NCBI RefSeq assembly: GCF_003610495.1
Contig: NZ_RAPK01000007.1
Coordinates: 124,001 to 188,000 of the forward strand
Source: Sinobaca qinghaiensis
Lineage (GTDB): Bacteria; Bacillota; Bacilli; Bacillales; Marinococcaceae
Direction of reading: 5' to 3'
Length of the DNA: 64,000 bases
Both the position numbers and the translations under genes were made by a program. Under the pieces are notes generated by a model. That model was not told the DNA's origin, made no database searches, and saw only the letters and a program-made list of their open reading frames with translations. Shown in pieces: positions 34,283 through 44,362 of the stretch. Position 1 is the stretch's first letter. Every line of letters starts with the position of its first letter.

Positions 34283-35260
34283 ATGGCTCATGAAGCATTG
34301 TTAACGGAACCAACAGACGTCACTTTATTTTTGGATTACCTCGCTTCACGGGGGAGAAAGGAAAGTACGATCCGGCGCTACCGGTATGATCTTCAGGATT
34401 TTTACGCCTTTGTCTCCGTGGAACTGGAGGAGGATCGTCCGCCTGCTTCAAAGCGAATCCCCCCTTCGCTTCTCGAAGGGTATTTTTCCCTGCTCGCTGA
34501 GGGCAGGCATTACCATGCCAAGACGATCAAGCGAATTCACACCGTGCTGCTTCGTTACTTTTCGTTTCTTCACAGCACACAGCGTATCGCTTCCAATCCA
34601 ATGACAGGTATTACAGCGGAAGAAGCGGTGACAGAACGCCTGCAGGAAAAAGACCTCGTTTTTCCTGCCGAAGTGAAAAAATTGTTTCATTCGCTTCGTT
34701 CCGATGCCGGCCTCTCCGCCCGTCAGGCCGCCGTTCGTCCAATGCTTGCCCCAAGAAACCTGTTGATGATTCAGCTTTTCCTGCAGCACGGACTTCGGCT
34801 TCAGGAGCTTTCCACACTTACTTACCGCCAGGTTAATCTGGGAAAAGGGGAGCTTGCAATTTCGGAATTCACCGGCAATCCCAGAATTGTACAGCTGTCA
34901 GCTGCTGAGAAAAAGCTTTTTTTCCAGTACTTTCAGCTGATTCCGGAGCCGGTGCGGCCCTCTTATCCCCATCATCCTGTATTTGTCGCCTTTGACTTCC
35001 AGCGCCAGACGTACCGCTGGAGTTATGAAAATGATGCCCCGAAAAATCTGACGGAGGTCGCTATACAGAAAATGCTGCGTGAAGAACGCCGCCGGGCAGG
35101 CATTGACCGGTCCTTTTCTGCAAAGCATTTCCGGAACACCTATATAGTGAATGAATTGAAAAAAGGCATTAGTCCCGAACATATGAAAGAAACGCTTGGC
35201 CTGCAGTCTATTCTAACATTAAACAAGTACATTTCCTTTGTAAATCAGGCAGACAGCTAA
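34283..35260 (+). CDS. Divergent tyrosine recombinase-like protein
   Basis: This 325-aa protein has the two-domain form of tyrosine recombinases: a core-binding domain (DYLASRGRKESTIRRYRYDL, about 15-110) and a catalytic domain. Arg I (HGLRLQELSTL), a later Arg (KHFRNTYI) and the Tyr (LNKYISF) are present. The lysine of the beta-hairpin is not obvious (EFTGNPRIVQLS), the first His position holds Lys, and the His/Trp position holds Leu. Catalysis may be weak or lost. It does not resemble canonical XerC or XerD closely and no phage or element ends are visible. It is divergent from hflX by 54 bases. Confidence 0.75.
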   Translation: MAHEALLTEPTDVTLFLDYLASRGRKESTIRRYRYDLQDFYAFVSVELEEDRPPASKRIPPSLLEGYFSLLAEGRHYHAKTIKRIHTVLLRYFSFLHSTQRIASNPMTGITAEEAVTERLQEKDLVFPAEVKKLFHSLRSDAGLSARQAAVRPMLAPRNLLMIQLFLQHGLRLQELSTLTYRQVNLGKGELAISEFTGNPRIVQLSAAEKKLFFQYFQLIPEPVRPSYPHHPVFVAFDFQRQTYRWSYENDAPKNLTEVAIQKMLREERRRAGIDRSFSAKHFRNTYIVNELKKGISPEHMKETLGLQSILTLNKYISFVNQADS

Positions 35261-35261
35261 A

Positions 35262-35298
35262 AAAAGAAGGTCCCCATCAGCCGGGGGCCTTCTTTTGT
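35262..35298. terminator. Bidirectional terminator between recombinase gene and hfq
   Basis: AAAAGAAGG-CCCC...CGGGG-CCTTCTTTT with T runs on both sides. Confidence 0.85.
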
Positions 35299-35300
35299 GT

Positions 35301-35540
35301 TTAGGATTCATCCGTATCAGGGGTAGTCTGAAGCGGCACATTGCGCTGCGGCGAAAATGTAGAAATAGCATGCTTATACACCAGCTGCTGTTTGCCGTCG
35401 CTGTCCAGAACAATGGTAAAATTATCAAATGCTTTAATGTGGCCTCTGAGTTGAAATCCATTCGTTAAAAATACCGTCACTGGAATTTTGTCTTTTCGGA
35501 GCGTATTTAAGTATTGGTCCTGAATATTAACATGTTTCAT
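35301..35540 (-). CDS. hfq: RNA chaperone Hfq
   Basis: This 79-aa Sm-like protein forms a hexamer that binds AU-rich RNA. Sm1 includes [15 protein letters not shown], and Sm2 has LVYKHAIST with the Lys-His pair. The C-terminal tail (after residue 68) is short and acidic. GGGGAG precedes the ATG at 35540. Its first codons overlap the last 14 bases of miaA, a coupling also common in other bacteria. Confidence 0.95.
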   Translation of the reverse strand: MKHVNIQDQYLNTLRKDKIPVTVFLTNGFQLRGHIKAFDNFTIVLDSDGKQQLVYKHAISTFSPQRNVPLQTTPDTDES

Positions 35541-36522
35541 CGTCTGGATCTCCCCTCTGCTTTCTTCCTGCTTGTATACCTTTCGACAGAGGCTGCCTGA
35601 TTCCTTCAAGATACGAAAGAAGTTTTGCCTGTTTTGAAGCGGTGGAAGTATCTGTCATATTCATCCATTCCACATCTTCTTTATTCCGAAACCAAGTCAG
35701 CTGTCTTTTTGCATAATTTCTTGAGTGCTGTTTTAACGTATCGAGTGCCTGCTCGAGCGTAGACTCCTGTCGCAGGTAAGGAAACAGCTCCTTGTACCCA
35801 ATCGCCTGCGCTGCCTGTACATCCGGTCCCGCATGTTCGAGCAGCCACCGTGCTTCTTCGATCAGACCGGCATCCGCCATCTGATCGACCCTGTCATTAA
35901 TACGTTTATAAAGGACGTCTCTTTGTATATCCAGACCGATCATCCGGACCGTATAAGGACTTTCTGCTTCTTCCTGTTCAGAAAAAGATTTTGTGCGGCC
36001 GCCCTGCTGCTTTAAAATTTCCAGCGCGCGAATCACGCGTCGGGTATTATTTGGGTGAATACGCTCTGCGGCTGCACTGTCCTGAAAACGAAGCTGCTCA
36101 TGCAGCCGCTCTTTTCCGTGTTCAGCAAGCTGCCTTTCCAGCTCCGCCCTGTATTCGGGATCTGATTCGCTCTGCTGAAAATCAAAATTTCTCGTCAGGG
36201 CACGGATGTAGAGGCCGGTTCCTCCGACGATGACAGGAACTTTCCCCCGGCGGATGATGTCTTCAATCCACCCCGCTGCCCGGTTTTTAAAATCTGCTGC
36301 CGTGTACGCCTCATGAATTGTTTTTATATCGATGCCATGGTGCTGCACGGCATTTCTTTCTGCAGGGGAAGCTTTGGCAGTGCCGATATCGAGACCCTGA
36401 TAGGCCTGCATCGAATCACCGCTGATGATTTCTCCGCCGAGTTGTTCCGCTATCATCATACCTGCTTCTGTTTTTCCCGACGCAGTGGGCCCGACAATAA
36501 TAATTATTTCTTGTTTCATCAT
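35527..36522 (-). CDS. miaA: tRNA dimethylallyltransferase
   Basis: This 331-aa enzyme transfers the dimethylallyl group to A37 of tRNAs that read UNN codons, before MiaB methylthiolation. Motifs are the P-loop [46 protein letters not shown] and the tRNA-binding segment [11 protein letters not shown]. It lies between an RsmJ-like methyltransferase gene and hfq in a tight operon. The start is an ATG-ATG pair; the first is used here. Confidence 0.95.
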   Translation of the reverse strand: MMKQEIIIIVGPTASGKTEAGMMIAEQLGGEIISGDSMQAYQGLDIGTAKASPAERNAVQHHGIDIKTIHEAYTAADFKNRAAGWIEDIIRRGKVPVIVGGTGLYIRALTRNFDFQQSESDPEYRAELERQLAEHGKERLHEQLRFQDSAAAERIHPNNTRRVIRALEILKQQGGRTKSFSEQEEAESPYTVRMIGLDIQRDVLYKRINDRVDQMADAGLIEEARWLLEHAGPDVQAAQAIGYKELFPYLRQESTLEQALDTLKQHSRNYAKRQLTWFRNKEDVEWMNMTDTSTASKQAKLLSYLEGIRQPLSKGIQAGRKQRGDPDDETC

Positions 36523-36525
36523 CGT

Positions 36526-37305
36526 TTAAACGTCCTTTTCCAATATGCCATAAGCAAACGCTGCATGGCTTTTTTTCCTGACCGCTTCCGGAAAGGTATT
36601 CCAAACCGGACTTCTGGTGTGCTCTTTAAACACGACTCTCTTCCGGCAGACCCGGAGCGCCTCCCGGACGTCCGCAGCCTGAAGACCGCCATAGCTTGCA
36701 GCCTCTCTCAGCGGCTCCATAGAGGACGATTCAGCTAATGCTTCATGAAACATCGGATCGAAGTATACAACATCCCATGAAGCTGCAGGAGCTTCCCGCA
36801 GCCACTCTGAATAGTCTGCATGCACCGTGTTTACCCGCTCCATCGCTTCATTCAATAACACATCCGACTGCTTCCATTGCTGCAGCCCTTTTTTTACTAC
36901 TTCTTCGATCTCTTTTGTTTTCTCCAGTGCCTGCACCTGGCCTGTCTTTCCTGTTGCAGCACTCAGAACAATGCTGTCCGAGCCGAGACCGAGAGTACAG
37001 TCCAGCACGCTCATTCCCTCTGAAATGCCGGCGGCTTCGACCAGCGGATCCCTGCCTCCATCCATGACGCGCTTCGCCCGGAGTTTTGCCATGCTTGGAT
37101 GAAAAAAGAAGCCGTTTCTGCTGTGGGGGGGATAAAACATGTCCGCCTCATCACCCGCTACATAAATAGCTTCCCCTGTTTCAAGAAGCCATTTTTTTAT
37201 CGAGCGTTTATTCCGCTGCTGGTAGGAGGCCTCCCAGCGGACCGCAAGCGCTTCGGCTTTCTGCGCAGTGATGGCCCCGGCGGCTTTAGTTGTCGTTATA
37301 ATCAT
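36526..37305 (-). CDS. Class I SAM methyltransferase, RsmJ-like (DUF548)
   Basis: This 259-aa methyltransferase has the SAM motif VLDCTLGLGSDSIVLSA and the catalytic loop VVYFDPMFHEA, both like RsmJ, which modifies G1516 of 16S rRNA in E. coli. An N-terminal stretch with MFYPPHSRNGFFFHPSMAKLR precedes it, as in DUF548 Firmicute members. It is three bases from miaA, so the two RNA modifiers are co-expressed. The rRNA target is inferred from similarity only. Confidence 0.78.
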   Translation of the reverse strand: MIITTTKAAGAITAQKAEALAVRWEASYQQRNKRSIKKWLLETGEAIYVAGDEADMFYPPHSRNGFFFHPSMAKLRAKRVMDGGRDPLVEAAGISEGMSVLDCTLGLGSDSIVLSAATGKTGQVQALEKTKEIEEVVKKGLQQWKQSDVLLNEAMERVNTVHADYSEWLREAPAASWDVVYFDPMFHEALAESSSMEPLREAASYGGLQAADVREALRVCRKRVVFKEHTRSPVWNTFPEAVRKKSHAAFAYGILEKDV

Positions 37306-37335
37306 ACTGTATGTCGCCTGCCTGTCTATTTAAAC

Positions 37336-37362
37336 GTGAAAAAAGCGCCGTTTCGGCGCTTT
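37336..37362 (-). terminator. Rho-independent terminator of the 35-aa gene
   Basis: AAAAGCGCCG-AAA-CGGCGCTTTTTT on the minus strand. Confidence 0.85.
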
Positions 37363-37469
37363 TAGTTATCGGACTGTGACCGTTTCAAAAAGTAATACGC
37401 CATGATGACACTTACTACAATAACAAAAAAAGAAATACCGCCGATAGCTACGACATCTAGTGCTGACAT
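37362..37469 (-). CDS. Small membrane protein, 35 aa
   Basis: An ATG preceded by GGGGGG opens a 35-aa protein with one hydrophobic helix (about 5-28) and a basic C-terminal end (FLKRSQSDN). A strong terminator follows the stop at once. The clean gene layout supports it as real. It would be a single-pass membrane peptide; no family is recognised. Confidence 0.6.
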   Translation of the reverse strand: MSALDVVAIGGISFFVIVVSVIMAYYFLKRSQSDN

Positions 37470-37552
37470 GAGCTGATTCCCCCCGCTATGTAATATTTGT
37501 TTTTATTATAGCATACATAAGCGGGGGAACAGGGAAAAATGAGAGCGCTTTT

Positions 37553-39409
37553 TTACTGGATTCGTTTAAACATTTTCTCCATATCGTACGAGGAAAAATG
37601 GATCACGATCGGGCGCCCGTGCGGACACGTATATGGGTCTCTGCATGTGCCGAGTTTTTCGATAAGAGCAGCAATCTCATCTTTGCGCAGGTGGCGGTTG
37701 GCTTTGATCGCTGCCTTGCAGGACATTAAGATCGCTGCTTCTTCCCGTACTTTATGCGTGCTGATATTTTTTTCCTGCTGCAGCTGCTCGAGCAGTTCCC
37801 GTATAACCGATTCTGCTTCCTGAACCGGAAACCAGGTAGGCTGCGACCGGATCCGGAACGTGTTCTCTCCGAATTCCTCCAAATATACGCCTGCCTGTTC
37901 CAGCTCTTCGCGGGAGTTCGTAATTACCATCTTTTCCTGGCTGGTCACTTCAAACGTCAGCGGAATCAACAGATCCTGCATCTCTCCATTAACGCTGCCG
38001 ATTTTTTCGCGGAAAAACTCATAAAATATCCGCTCCTGGGCAGCATGCTGATCAATAATATACATGCCGTCCCGGCTCTGCGTCAGCAGATACGTCCCGT
38101 GCAGCTGGCCGATCGGCTCCAGCTCAAGCAGTTCTCTATGCCGATATAGTCCCGCTCCGTTCTCAGGCTCTGTCCTGTAGTTTTCTTCCGCTGCAGGCGG
38201 CTCTTCTACAGGAGCAGGCATTTCCTGAATGGAGGGCTCCGTGTATGATTCCGGCTCCGCTACTGCCTCTGCACGCTGCCAGTCCTGCTGCTCCTGACGA
38301 AATTCCGGCGGCGCGGATTCCTCCACTTTAGGAGGGATTTCCCGCTTTTCCTGCTGCAGGGGAAGTTCCAGCGCTTCCGACTGCATACGCCTGCCCCGTG
38401 CCATATCTGCTTCCGGAATGAGGGAAAGCTGCTGCAGAGCCTGTTTGATCGTGTGCTCCACGTCATGAAGCATCTCTTTTTCTTTACTAAGACGCACTTC
38501 CATTTTGGATGGATGAACGTTGACGTCCATTAACGTCGGATTCAGCTTAATATGCAGCACGGCCATTGGATGACGGCCAATTGGAAGCAGCGTATGATAT
38601 GCCTGCTCTATTGCTTTTGTAAGTGGATAATGGCGGATAAACCGTTCATTTAAAAAGGTAGACATATAATGACGGGAGGCCCGGTTGATTTCCGGCTTGG
38701 CTATATAACCGGTTACCGTATAATCGTTTGATTCATGATGAATCGGAAGAAAAGATTTTGCGGTCTGCCTGCCGTAAATCGATGCAATAACCGTCTGCAG
38801 TCTGCCATCCCCGTTAGTGTGCAGTATTTGCTTCCCATTATGGGCCAGCCGGAACGAAATATCAGGCCTCGACATCGCAAGACGGTTAATAATGTCACTA
38901 ACTTTGCCTACTTCCGTATGAACGGTTTTCATGTATTTCAACCGTGCCGGCGTATTAAAAAATAAATCGCGGACGCTGATTTCCGTTCCCTTCCGGCTTT
39001 TGGACGAAGTCAGCGTAATCCGTCTTCCCCCCTGATAGCGGAGAAGCGTACCTGCATCGCGCCCATTCCCGGTTTCCATTTCCAACTGTGACACGGCGGC
39101 GATACTCGGCAGTGCTTCCCCGCGGAATCCAAGCGTATGGATATCAAATAAATCTTTTTCAGAGGTGATTTTACTCGTCGCATGACGGTAAAAGGCAAGG
39201 TCTGCGTCTTCACGGTCCATGCCGCTTCCATTATCTACAACCCGGATTAAAGACAGACCTCCTTCCTCGAGGTCGACCTGGATGCGGGTGCCGCCTGCAT
39301 CAATCGCATTTTCCACCAATTCTTTTACTACGGAACTCGGACGTTCCACAACTTCGCCTGCCGCTATTTTATTGGATAAATCGTCCGGCAGTTTCGTGAT
39401 TTTAGCCAT
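37553..39409 (-). CDS. mutL: DNA mismatch repair protein MutL
   Basis: This 618-aa GHKL ATPase has [34 protein letters not shown] and [17 protein letters not shown] in the N-terminal domain. The C-terminal domain carries the endonuclease motif [14 protein letters not shown] and Zn-binding SCKAAIKAN and CPHGRPIV, so it is the nicking type, as expected without MutH. The linker (about 330-420) is long and rich in Glu, Pro and Gln. It lies 18 bases downstream of mutS. Confidence 0.97.
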   Translation of the reverse strand: MAKITKLPDDLSNKIAAGEVVERPSSVVKELVENAIDAGGTRIQVDLEEGGLSLIRVVDNGSGMDREDADLAFYRHATSKITSEKDLFDIHTLGFRGEALPSIAAVSQLEMETGNGRDAGTLLRYQGGRRITLTSSKSRKGTEISVRDLFFNTPARLKYMKTVHTEVGKVSDIINRLAMSRPDISFRLAHNGKQILHTNGDGRLQTVIASIYGRQTAKSFLPIHHESNDYTVTGYIAKPEINRASRHYMSTFLNERFIRHYPLTKAIEQAYHTLLPIGRHPMAVLHIKLNPTLMDVNVHPSKMEVRLSKEKEMLHDVEHTIKQALQQLSLIPEADMARGRRMQSEALELPLQQEKREIPPKVEESAPPEFRQEQQDWQRAEAVAEPESYTEPSIQEMPAPVEEPPAAEENYRTEPENGAGLYRHRELLELEPIGQLHGTYLLTQSRDGMYIIDQHAAQERIFYEFFREKIGSVNGEMQDLLIPLTFEVTSQEKMVITNSREELEQAGVYLEEFGENTFRIRSQPTWFPVQEAESVIRELLEQLQQEKNISTHKVREEAAILMSCKAAIKANRHLRKDEIAALIEKLGTCRDPYTCPHGRPIVIHFSSYDMEKMFKRIQ

Positions 39410-39427
39410 TGTTGTCTCCCTTCCTCA

Positions 39428-42022
39428 TCAGCGGAGTCTCTGCTGCATCCGGTAAAGCTTCTCAAGTGCTTCCATCGGCGATAAATGGAGCACGTCTGTT
39501 TTACGGATATCCTCCAGGATTGGATGAAGCTTTCCGTTTTTTGCTTTTGCTGCTTCGGCCTGTTCTTCTTCCTGAAACAGCGTCAGCTGGGTCGGCTCAT
39601 CGTTTGCAGGGGCTGCTTCCCGAATGGAGACAGGTTCAACCATTCCGCTGCTTTTTTCTTTCTGCTCAAGCTGTTTTAACAGCTCATCTGCTCTGCTCAG
39701 CAGGGGATCCGGAAGATCAGCAAGCTTCGCTACGTGAATGCCGTAGCTTTCATCGGCGCTTCCTTCCTCCACTTTATGCAGAAAGACAATCTGTCCTTCC
39801 TCTTCAATCGCCCGCACATGAACATTCTGCAGATTGGAAAGAGAATCAGCGATGGTCGTTAATTCATGGTAATGCGTTGAAAACATCGTTTTCGCGCCGA
39901 TGCTCTCATGTATGTGCTCAATAATGGCCTGGGCAAGTGCCATGCCGTCGTAGGTGGACGTGCCTCTTCCAATCTCATCAAGCAGTATCAGACTGTTTTT
40001 GGACGCATGGGAGAGCGCATAGTTGGTTTCGAGCATCTCTACCATAAAGGTGCTTTGTCCGGATGCCAGATCATCAGCAGCTCCAATTCTCGTGAATACC
40101 TGATCAAAAATAGGCAGCTCTGCTTCCTCCGCCGGTACAAAGCAGCCGGTCTGGGACATGATTGAAATCAAAGCAGCCTGTCTCATAAAGGTGCTTTTAC
40201 CAGACATATTCGGTCCGGTGATAAGCAGCATATTGCGGCCCTGGTCCATATAAACATCGTTTGCCACATATTCTCCCGGGCCTACAATTTTTTCCACGAC
40301 CGGGTGTCGACCGTTTTTAATATGGACGCTGCCGTCCCTGCTCATCTGCGGCCGGACGTAGCCCTGGCGGTCGCTTAGTTCGGCAAATCCCTGCAGCACA
40401 TCAAGCTGGCTGATTACAAGCGCTGCTTCCTGTAGAGGACGAAGATACGTTTTCACCTTTTCTCTTAGTTCTAAGAAGAGCGTATGTTCAAGTTCTACAC
40501 TTTTTTCCTGAGCGCCCAGAATCAACGCTTCTTTTTCTTTCAGCTCGGGGGTTGTAAAACGCTCAGCGTTCGTCAACGTCTGCTTCCGGTCATATCTCCC
40601 CTCAGGCAGAAGCGGAATGTTCGCTTTTGTCACTTCGATATAATATCCAAACACGCGATTAAAGCCTACTTTAAGGGATTTTATACCCGTTGCCTGCTTT
40701 TCATCACGCTCCAGCTTGGAGATCCACTGCCGGCCATTTGTACTCGCTTCCCGGTATTCATCCAGCGTCTCGTGAAAGCCCATACGGAACATCCCGCCTT
40801 CTGTAATAAGAGCGGGAGGTTCTTCCACCAAACCGTCTTCCAACAGTTCCAGCAGTCCATGAAACTGATCGAGCGGAGTAATCCATTCCTGAAGCAGGCC
40901 GTTATCCACCTGCTTTAAAATCGAAATAATTTCGGGCAGCTCCTGAAGCGTGCGGCGCATCTGCACAAGCTCCCGCGCGTTTACGTTTCCAAAGGCCGCC
41001 TTACCGGCGAGCCGCTCCAGGTCATACACAAACTTAAGACGATCCCGCAGATCCCCTCTTTCAAAGAAATGGTCAAGCAGGGACTGCACGATACTCTGGC
41101 GGTCCGTTATTTCTTTTTCCTGAAGCAGAGGCTCTTCCATCCAGCTTTTTACCCGGCGTGCCCCCATCGCTGTCATCGTCTGGTCCATCAGCCATAGCAG
41201 GGAGCCTTTTTTCTTATGGTCCCGGATCGTTTCGGTGAGCTCCAGGTTCCTCCGTGAATTTCGGTCCAGCTGCATTTTTTGACGGGGTTCATACAGGTGA
41301 ATCGGCTGCAGATGATCAAGCGAACGTTTCTGCGTCCGCGACAGGTAGCTGCTTAATAAACCGAAAGCCCGCAGGATCGCAGCACTGCTTATATGGGTGC
41401 AGAGGGAGGAGAATTCTTCTGGAATCTCAGCTGACTTCTGTACCGAAAACGTGCCGGCAAATGTTTTCCACTCCCCGTCTTTAGGCTCTTCCTGCAGAAT
41501 AAGTTCTTTCACATTAGCTTTAGAAGCCTCCTGCTCCCAGGCGGGACGGTCGGCTTCCAGCCGGGCACCGTAAATTTCACCGGTTGTTAGATCGGCTTTT
41601 ACAAAACCCGCTGTGCCATCCTCCTGCTGGTAATGGGCGGCAATAAAATTATTTTCTTTTTCATGAATGGCCCGGCCTTCCATAACGGTTCCCGGCGTTA
41701 TCAGGTTAACGACTTCTCTTTTTACGACCCCTTTGGCCGTTTTCGGATCCTCCACCTGCTCGCAGACCGCAATTTTATACCCTTTTTCAATCAACGTGGA
41801 AATATACCCTTCTGCCGAATGATGCGGCACCCCGCACATAGGAATATCCTGATCCCCTTTGCTTCCGCGCTTCGTCAGCGTAATCTCCAATTCCTGCGCA
41901 GCTTTTACTGCGTCTTCGAAAAACAATTCATAAAAATCACCCAAACGGTAAAATAAAAAAGCATCGGTATATTCTGCTTTAATTCGTTTATATTGCTGCA
42001 TCATTGGCGTTTCCTGAGTCAC
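39428..42022 (-). CDS. mutS: DNA mismatch repair protein MutS
   Basis: This 864-aa mismatch-recognition ATPase has the mismatch-binding Phe-x-Glu (YRLGDFYELFFEDA), Walker A in ITGPNMSGKSTFMRQ, Walker B ILLDEIGRGTSTYDG and FSTHYHELT. The GTG at 42022 is preferred: GGAGGA lies nine bases upstream, while ATG 42031 touches that site. The C-terminal end is typical. B. subtilis has cotE upstream of mutS; here that slot holds only a terminator. Confidence 0.96.
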   Translation of the reverse strand: MTQETPMMQQYKRIKAEYTDAFLFYRLGDFYELFFEDAVKAAQELEITLTKRGSKGDQDIPMCGVPHHSAEGYISTLIEKGYKIAVCEQVEDPKTAKGVVKREVVNLITPGTVMEGRAIHEKENNFIAAHYQQEDGTAGFVKADLTTGEIYGARLEADRPAWEQEASKANVKELILQEEPKDGEWKTFAGTFSVQKSAEIPEEFSSLCTHISSAAILRAFGLLSSYLSRTQKRSLDHLQPIHLYEPRQKMQLDRNSRRNLELTETIRDHKKKGSLLWLMDQTMTAMGARRVKSWMEEPLLQEKEITDRQSIVQSLLDHFFERGDLRDRLKFVYDLERLAGKAAFGNVNARELVQMRRTLQELPEIISILKQVDNGLLQEWITPLDQFHGLLELLEDGLVEEPPALITEGGMFRMGFHETLDEYREASTNGRQWISKLERDEKQATGIKSLKVGFNRVFGYYIEVTKANIPLLPEGRYDRKQTLTNAERFTTPELKEKEALILGAQEKSVELEHTLFLELREKVKTYLRPLQEAALVISQLDVLQGFAELSDRQGYVRPQMSRDGSVHIKNGRHPVVEKIVGPGEYVANDVYMDQGRNMLLITGPNMSGKSTFMRQAALISIMSQTGCFVPAEEAELPIFDQVFTRIGAADDLASGQSTFMVEMLETNYALSHASKNSLILLDEIGRGTSTYDGMALAQAIIEHIHESIGAKTMFSTHYHELTTIADSLSNLQNVHVRAIEEEGQIVFLHKVEEGSADESYGIHVAKLADLPDPLLSRADELLKQLEQKEKSSGMVEPVSIREAAPANDEPTQLTLFQEEEQAEAAKAKNGKLHPILEDIRKTDVLHLSPMEALEKLYRMQQRLR

Positions 42023-42167
42023 AAAAATCATTCCTCCAGCTTTTCAATCGCTTTATATCTGTTTTATTATAGCATAGCTGATTCCTTCCCCTAAACGAAG
42101 GAAACCTCTTATTTAAAAATATTTTGGTTTGTGAAATTATATAATAACGTTTTATTTTGGTCCATGA

Positions 42168-42206
42168 TGAAAAAGCAGCCGGCGTTTAGGTTAATAAACG
42201 CCGGCC
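42168..42206 (-). terminator. Rho-independent terminator after ricA
   Basis: The strong stem GCCGGCGTTTA / TAAACGCCGGC is followed by CTGCTTTTTC on the minus strand. Confidence 0.85.
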
Positions 42207-42228
42207 GGCCCTTTGAACAATATGCAGC

Positions 42229-42660
42229 TTACTTTTTTGTGATATTCATGAACGGATTATGGTTTGTCGTACCCTGCAGCTTGTCCCCGCCCGTTGATTC
42301 AATAATTGTATCTGTCACCGTATTGGAGATAGACGTGGAGACGAGCTGCAGCAGATGATTTACTTCTGTCTGGCTCTGCTGGAACTCCACGACGAGAGGA
42401 ATGCTTTCAATTTCTGCATTAAGCTCATCAATTTCGCGCTCTGTTTCTTTCAGCGCTTCGTGCTTTTGGTAATGCTGCAGGTTTACCGCTTCTTTTTGTT
42501 TGGCTTTTATTTTTCCGATCAGTTCCTGCACACGCAGGTTTTTATTGATTTGTGCTTCTGCGCGCTTGAAAAAATCGACTTCTTCGGTTTCTGCGATCAT
42601 GGATCCCAGTTCTTTGGCTTTCGCCAGCACGTCTGCTTTTGTTGCATACTGCTGTTCCAT
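42229..42660 (-). CDS. ricA: RicA (YmcA) family protein
   Basis: This 143-aa helical protein matches RicA/YmcA: ETEEVDFFKRAEAQINKN, VNLQHYQKHEALK and LLQLVSTSISNTVTD. With RicF and RicT it forms the Y-complex that supports RNase Y processing and development in B. subtilis. No cysteine is present, whereas I recall a cysteine near the C-terminus of B. subtilis RicA that helps hold an iron-sulfur cluster. The start at 42660 follows GGAGGTG; it is two bases from the miaB stop. Confidence 0.88.
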   Translation of the reverse strand: MEQQYATKADVLAKAKELGSMIAETEEVDFFKRAEAQINKNLRVQELIGKIKAKQKEAVNLQHYQKHEALKETEREIDELNAEIESIPLVVEFQQSQTEVNHLLQLVSTSISNTVTDTIIESTGGDKLQGTTNHNPFMNITKK

Positions 42661-42662
42661 CG

Positions 42663-44264
42663 TTACACCTCCGCCATTTCTACAAGCTCTCCGTTTAGAG
42701 ACCATGTTTTTGCTTCTGTAATTCTCGTATAAATGACCTGGCCGATGCAGCTTGCCGGTGCGGCTACGTTGACCATTTTATTCGTTCTTGTGCGACCGGA
42801 TAAGACGTTTTCGTTTTTCTTGCTGACGCCTTCAATCAGCACTTCGACCACTTTGCCTTCGAGTTCTGCGTTGCGGCGTGCAGAAATATCATTGACGAGT
42901 TTATTCAGGCGGGCGAGCCGCTCTTTTTTCACTTCCATCGGTACGTTGTCTTCCATTTTTGCAGCCGGCGTATTATCCCTTGGGGAATAAATATACGTAT
43001 AGGCGATATCGTAATCCATTTCCTCTACGAGCGACATCGTTTCTTCAAACTGGGCGTCTGTTTCGTTTGGAAAGCCGACGATAATATCCGTTGTAAACGA
43101 GGCATGCGGAATAGCTGCTTTAATTTTGCCGGCAAGTTCGACGTACTGCTCTCTCGTATACTTACGGGCCATCAGCTTCAGCACTTCACTGCTTCCGGAC
43201 TGTACGGGCAGATGAATGTGTTCGACGAGGTTGCCGCCTTTGGCGAGCACTTCGATCAGATGATCATCAAAATCACGGGGATGGCTTGTCGTAAAGCGGA
43301 TTCTCGGAATATCAATTTTGTGCAGGTCATCCATTAAATGCCCCAGCCGGTAGTTGCCTTCCAGATCTTTGCCGTAGGCGTTTACGTTCTGGCCCAGAAG
43401 CGTAATCTCTTTGTAGCCCTGTCTGGCAAGGTCCCGGACTTCGTGAATAATATCCTCCGGCATCCGGCTTCGTTCTTTCCCTCTTGTATAAGGCACAATA
43501 CAGTATGTACAGAACTTGTCACAGCCGTACATAATGTTTACCCATGCCTGTGTTTTTCCAGCGCGTTTACGGGGCATGTTTTCGACAACATCGCCTTCTT
43601 TGGACCATACTTCAACGACCATTTCTTTTCCTAAAATGGCATCCTGAAGCAGTTCAGGCACCCGGTGAATATTGTGTGTACCAAAAATAAGATCCACATG
43701 GTTATGCTTTTGCAGAATCCGGTTTACGACGGTTTCTTCCTGGGACATACAGCCGCATACGCCGATAATAAGCTCCGGCTTTTCCAGTTTAAGCGGTTTT
43801 AAATGGCCGAGTTCTCCAAACACTTTATTTTCAGCATTTTCGCGGATCGCGCACGTATTTAAAAAGATAACGTCCGCTTCAGTCGTTTCCGATGTTTCTG
43901 TAAAGCCCATTTCTTCGAGGATGCCTGACATATTTTCTGTATCATGTACATTCATCTGGCAGCCATACGTTCGGATTAAATATTTTTTCCCACGGCCCAT
44001 CTGGCGCATTTCTTCAGGAACGTTGAAGCCATACTGAACTTCCACTTCTTCTTTGCCGCGCTTTTTCCCCTTTTTAAAATCAGGCTGTTCGTTAATTTGA
44101 ATGCTGCGGCCGCCGATTTTCATATACTGGCGGCCTTCTTTTTCCTCTATGGAAGCGCTCGAAAAGTCAAAATAGGCGCTGTAGTCTTTCTGTGGTGTAT
44201 CCTTTTTGTCATGATTATATGAGGGTGATTCGTTGAGCTGTTGTTTTCTCTGGTCTTCGTTCAT
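42663..44264 (-). CDS. miaB: tRNA-2-methylthio-N6-dimethylallyladenosine synthase MiaB
   Basis: This 533-aa radical-SAM enzyme adds the methylthio group to i6A37 of tRNA. The N-terminal cluster Cys are in [16 protein letters not shown] and GVCGCMSQ; the radical-SAM triad is CDKFCTYC. The C-terminal TRAM domain ([12 protein letters not shown] ... [10 protein letters not shown]) is present. An extra N-terminal extension of about 90 mostly polar residues is normal for Bacillus MiaB. It acts after MiaA, also encoded in this window. Confidence 0.95.
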   Translation of the reverse strand: MNEDQRKQQLNESPSYNHDKKDTPQKDYSAYFDFSSASIEEKEGRQYMKIGGRSIQINEQPDFKKGKKRGKEEVEVQYGFNVPEEMRQMGRGKKYLIRTYGCQMNVHDTENMSGILEEMGFTETSETTEADVIFLNTCAIRENAENKVFGELGHLKPLKLEKPELIIGVCGCMSQEETVVNRILQKHNHVDLIFGTHNIHRVPELLQDAILGKEMVVEVWSKEGDVVENMPRKRAGKTQAWVNIMYGCDKFCTYCIVPYTRGKERSRMPEDIIHEVRDLARQGYKEITLLGQNVNAYGKDLEGNYRLGHLMDDLHKIDIPRIRFTTSHPRDFDDHLIEVLAKGGNLVEHIHLPVQSGSSEVLKLMARKYTREQYVELAGKIKAAIPHASFTTDIIVGFPNETDAQFEETMSLVEEMDYDIAYTYIYSPRDNTPAAKMEDNVPMEVKKERLARLNKLVNDISARRNAELEGKVVEVLIEGVSKKNENVLSGRTRTNKMVNVAAPASCIGQVIYTRITEAKTWSLNGELVEMAEV

Positions 44265-44362
44265 TACGCCCTCTCCTTTCTCTCTGGTCCTTCAAGGAAG
44301 GCTTATAGCTTTCTTCTTTATACATTGTAGTATATTAACGCCGCGCTGTATAGAAGCTCCGA

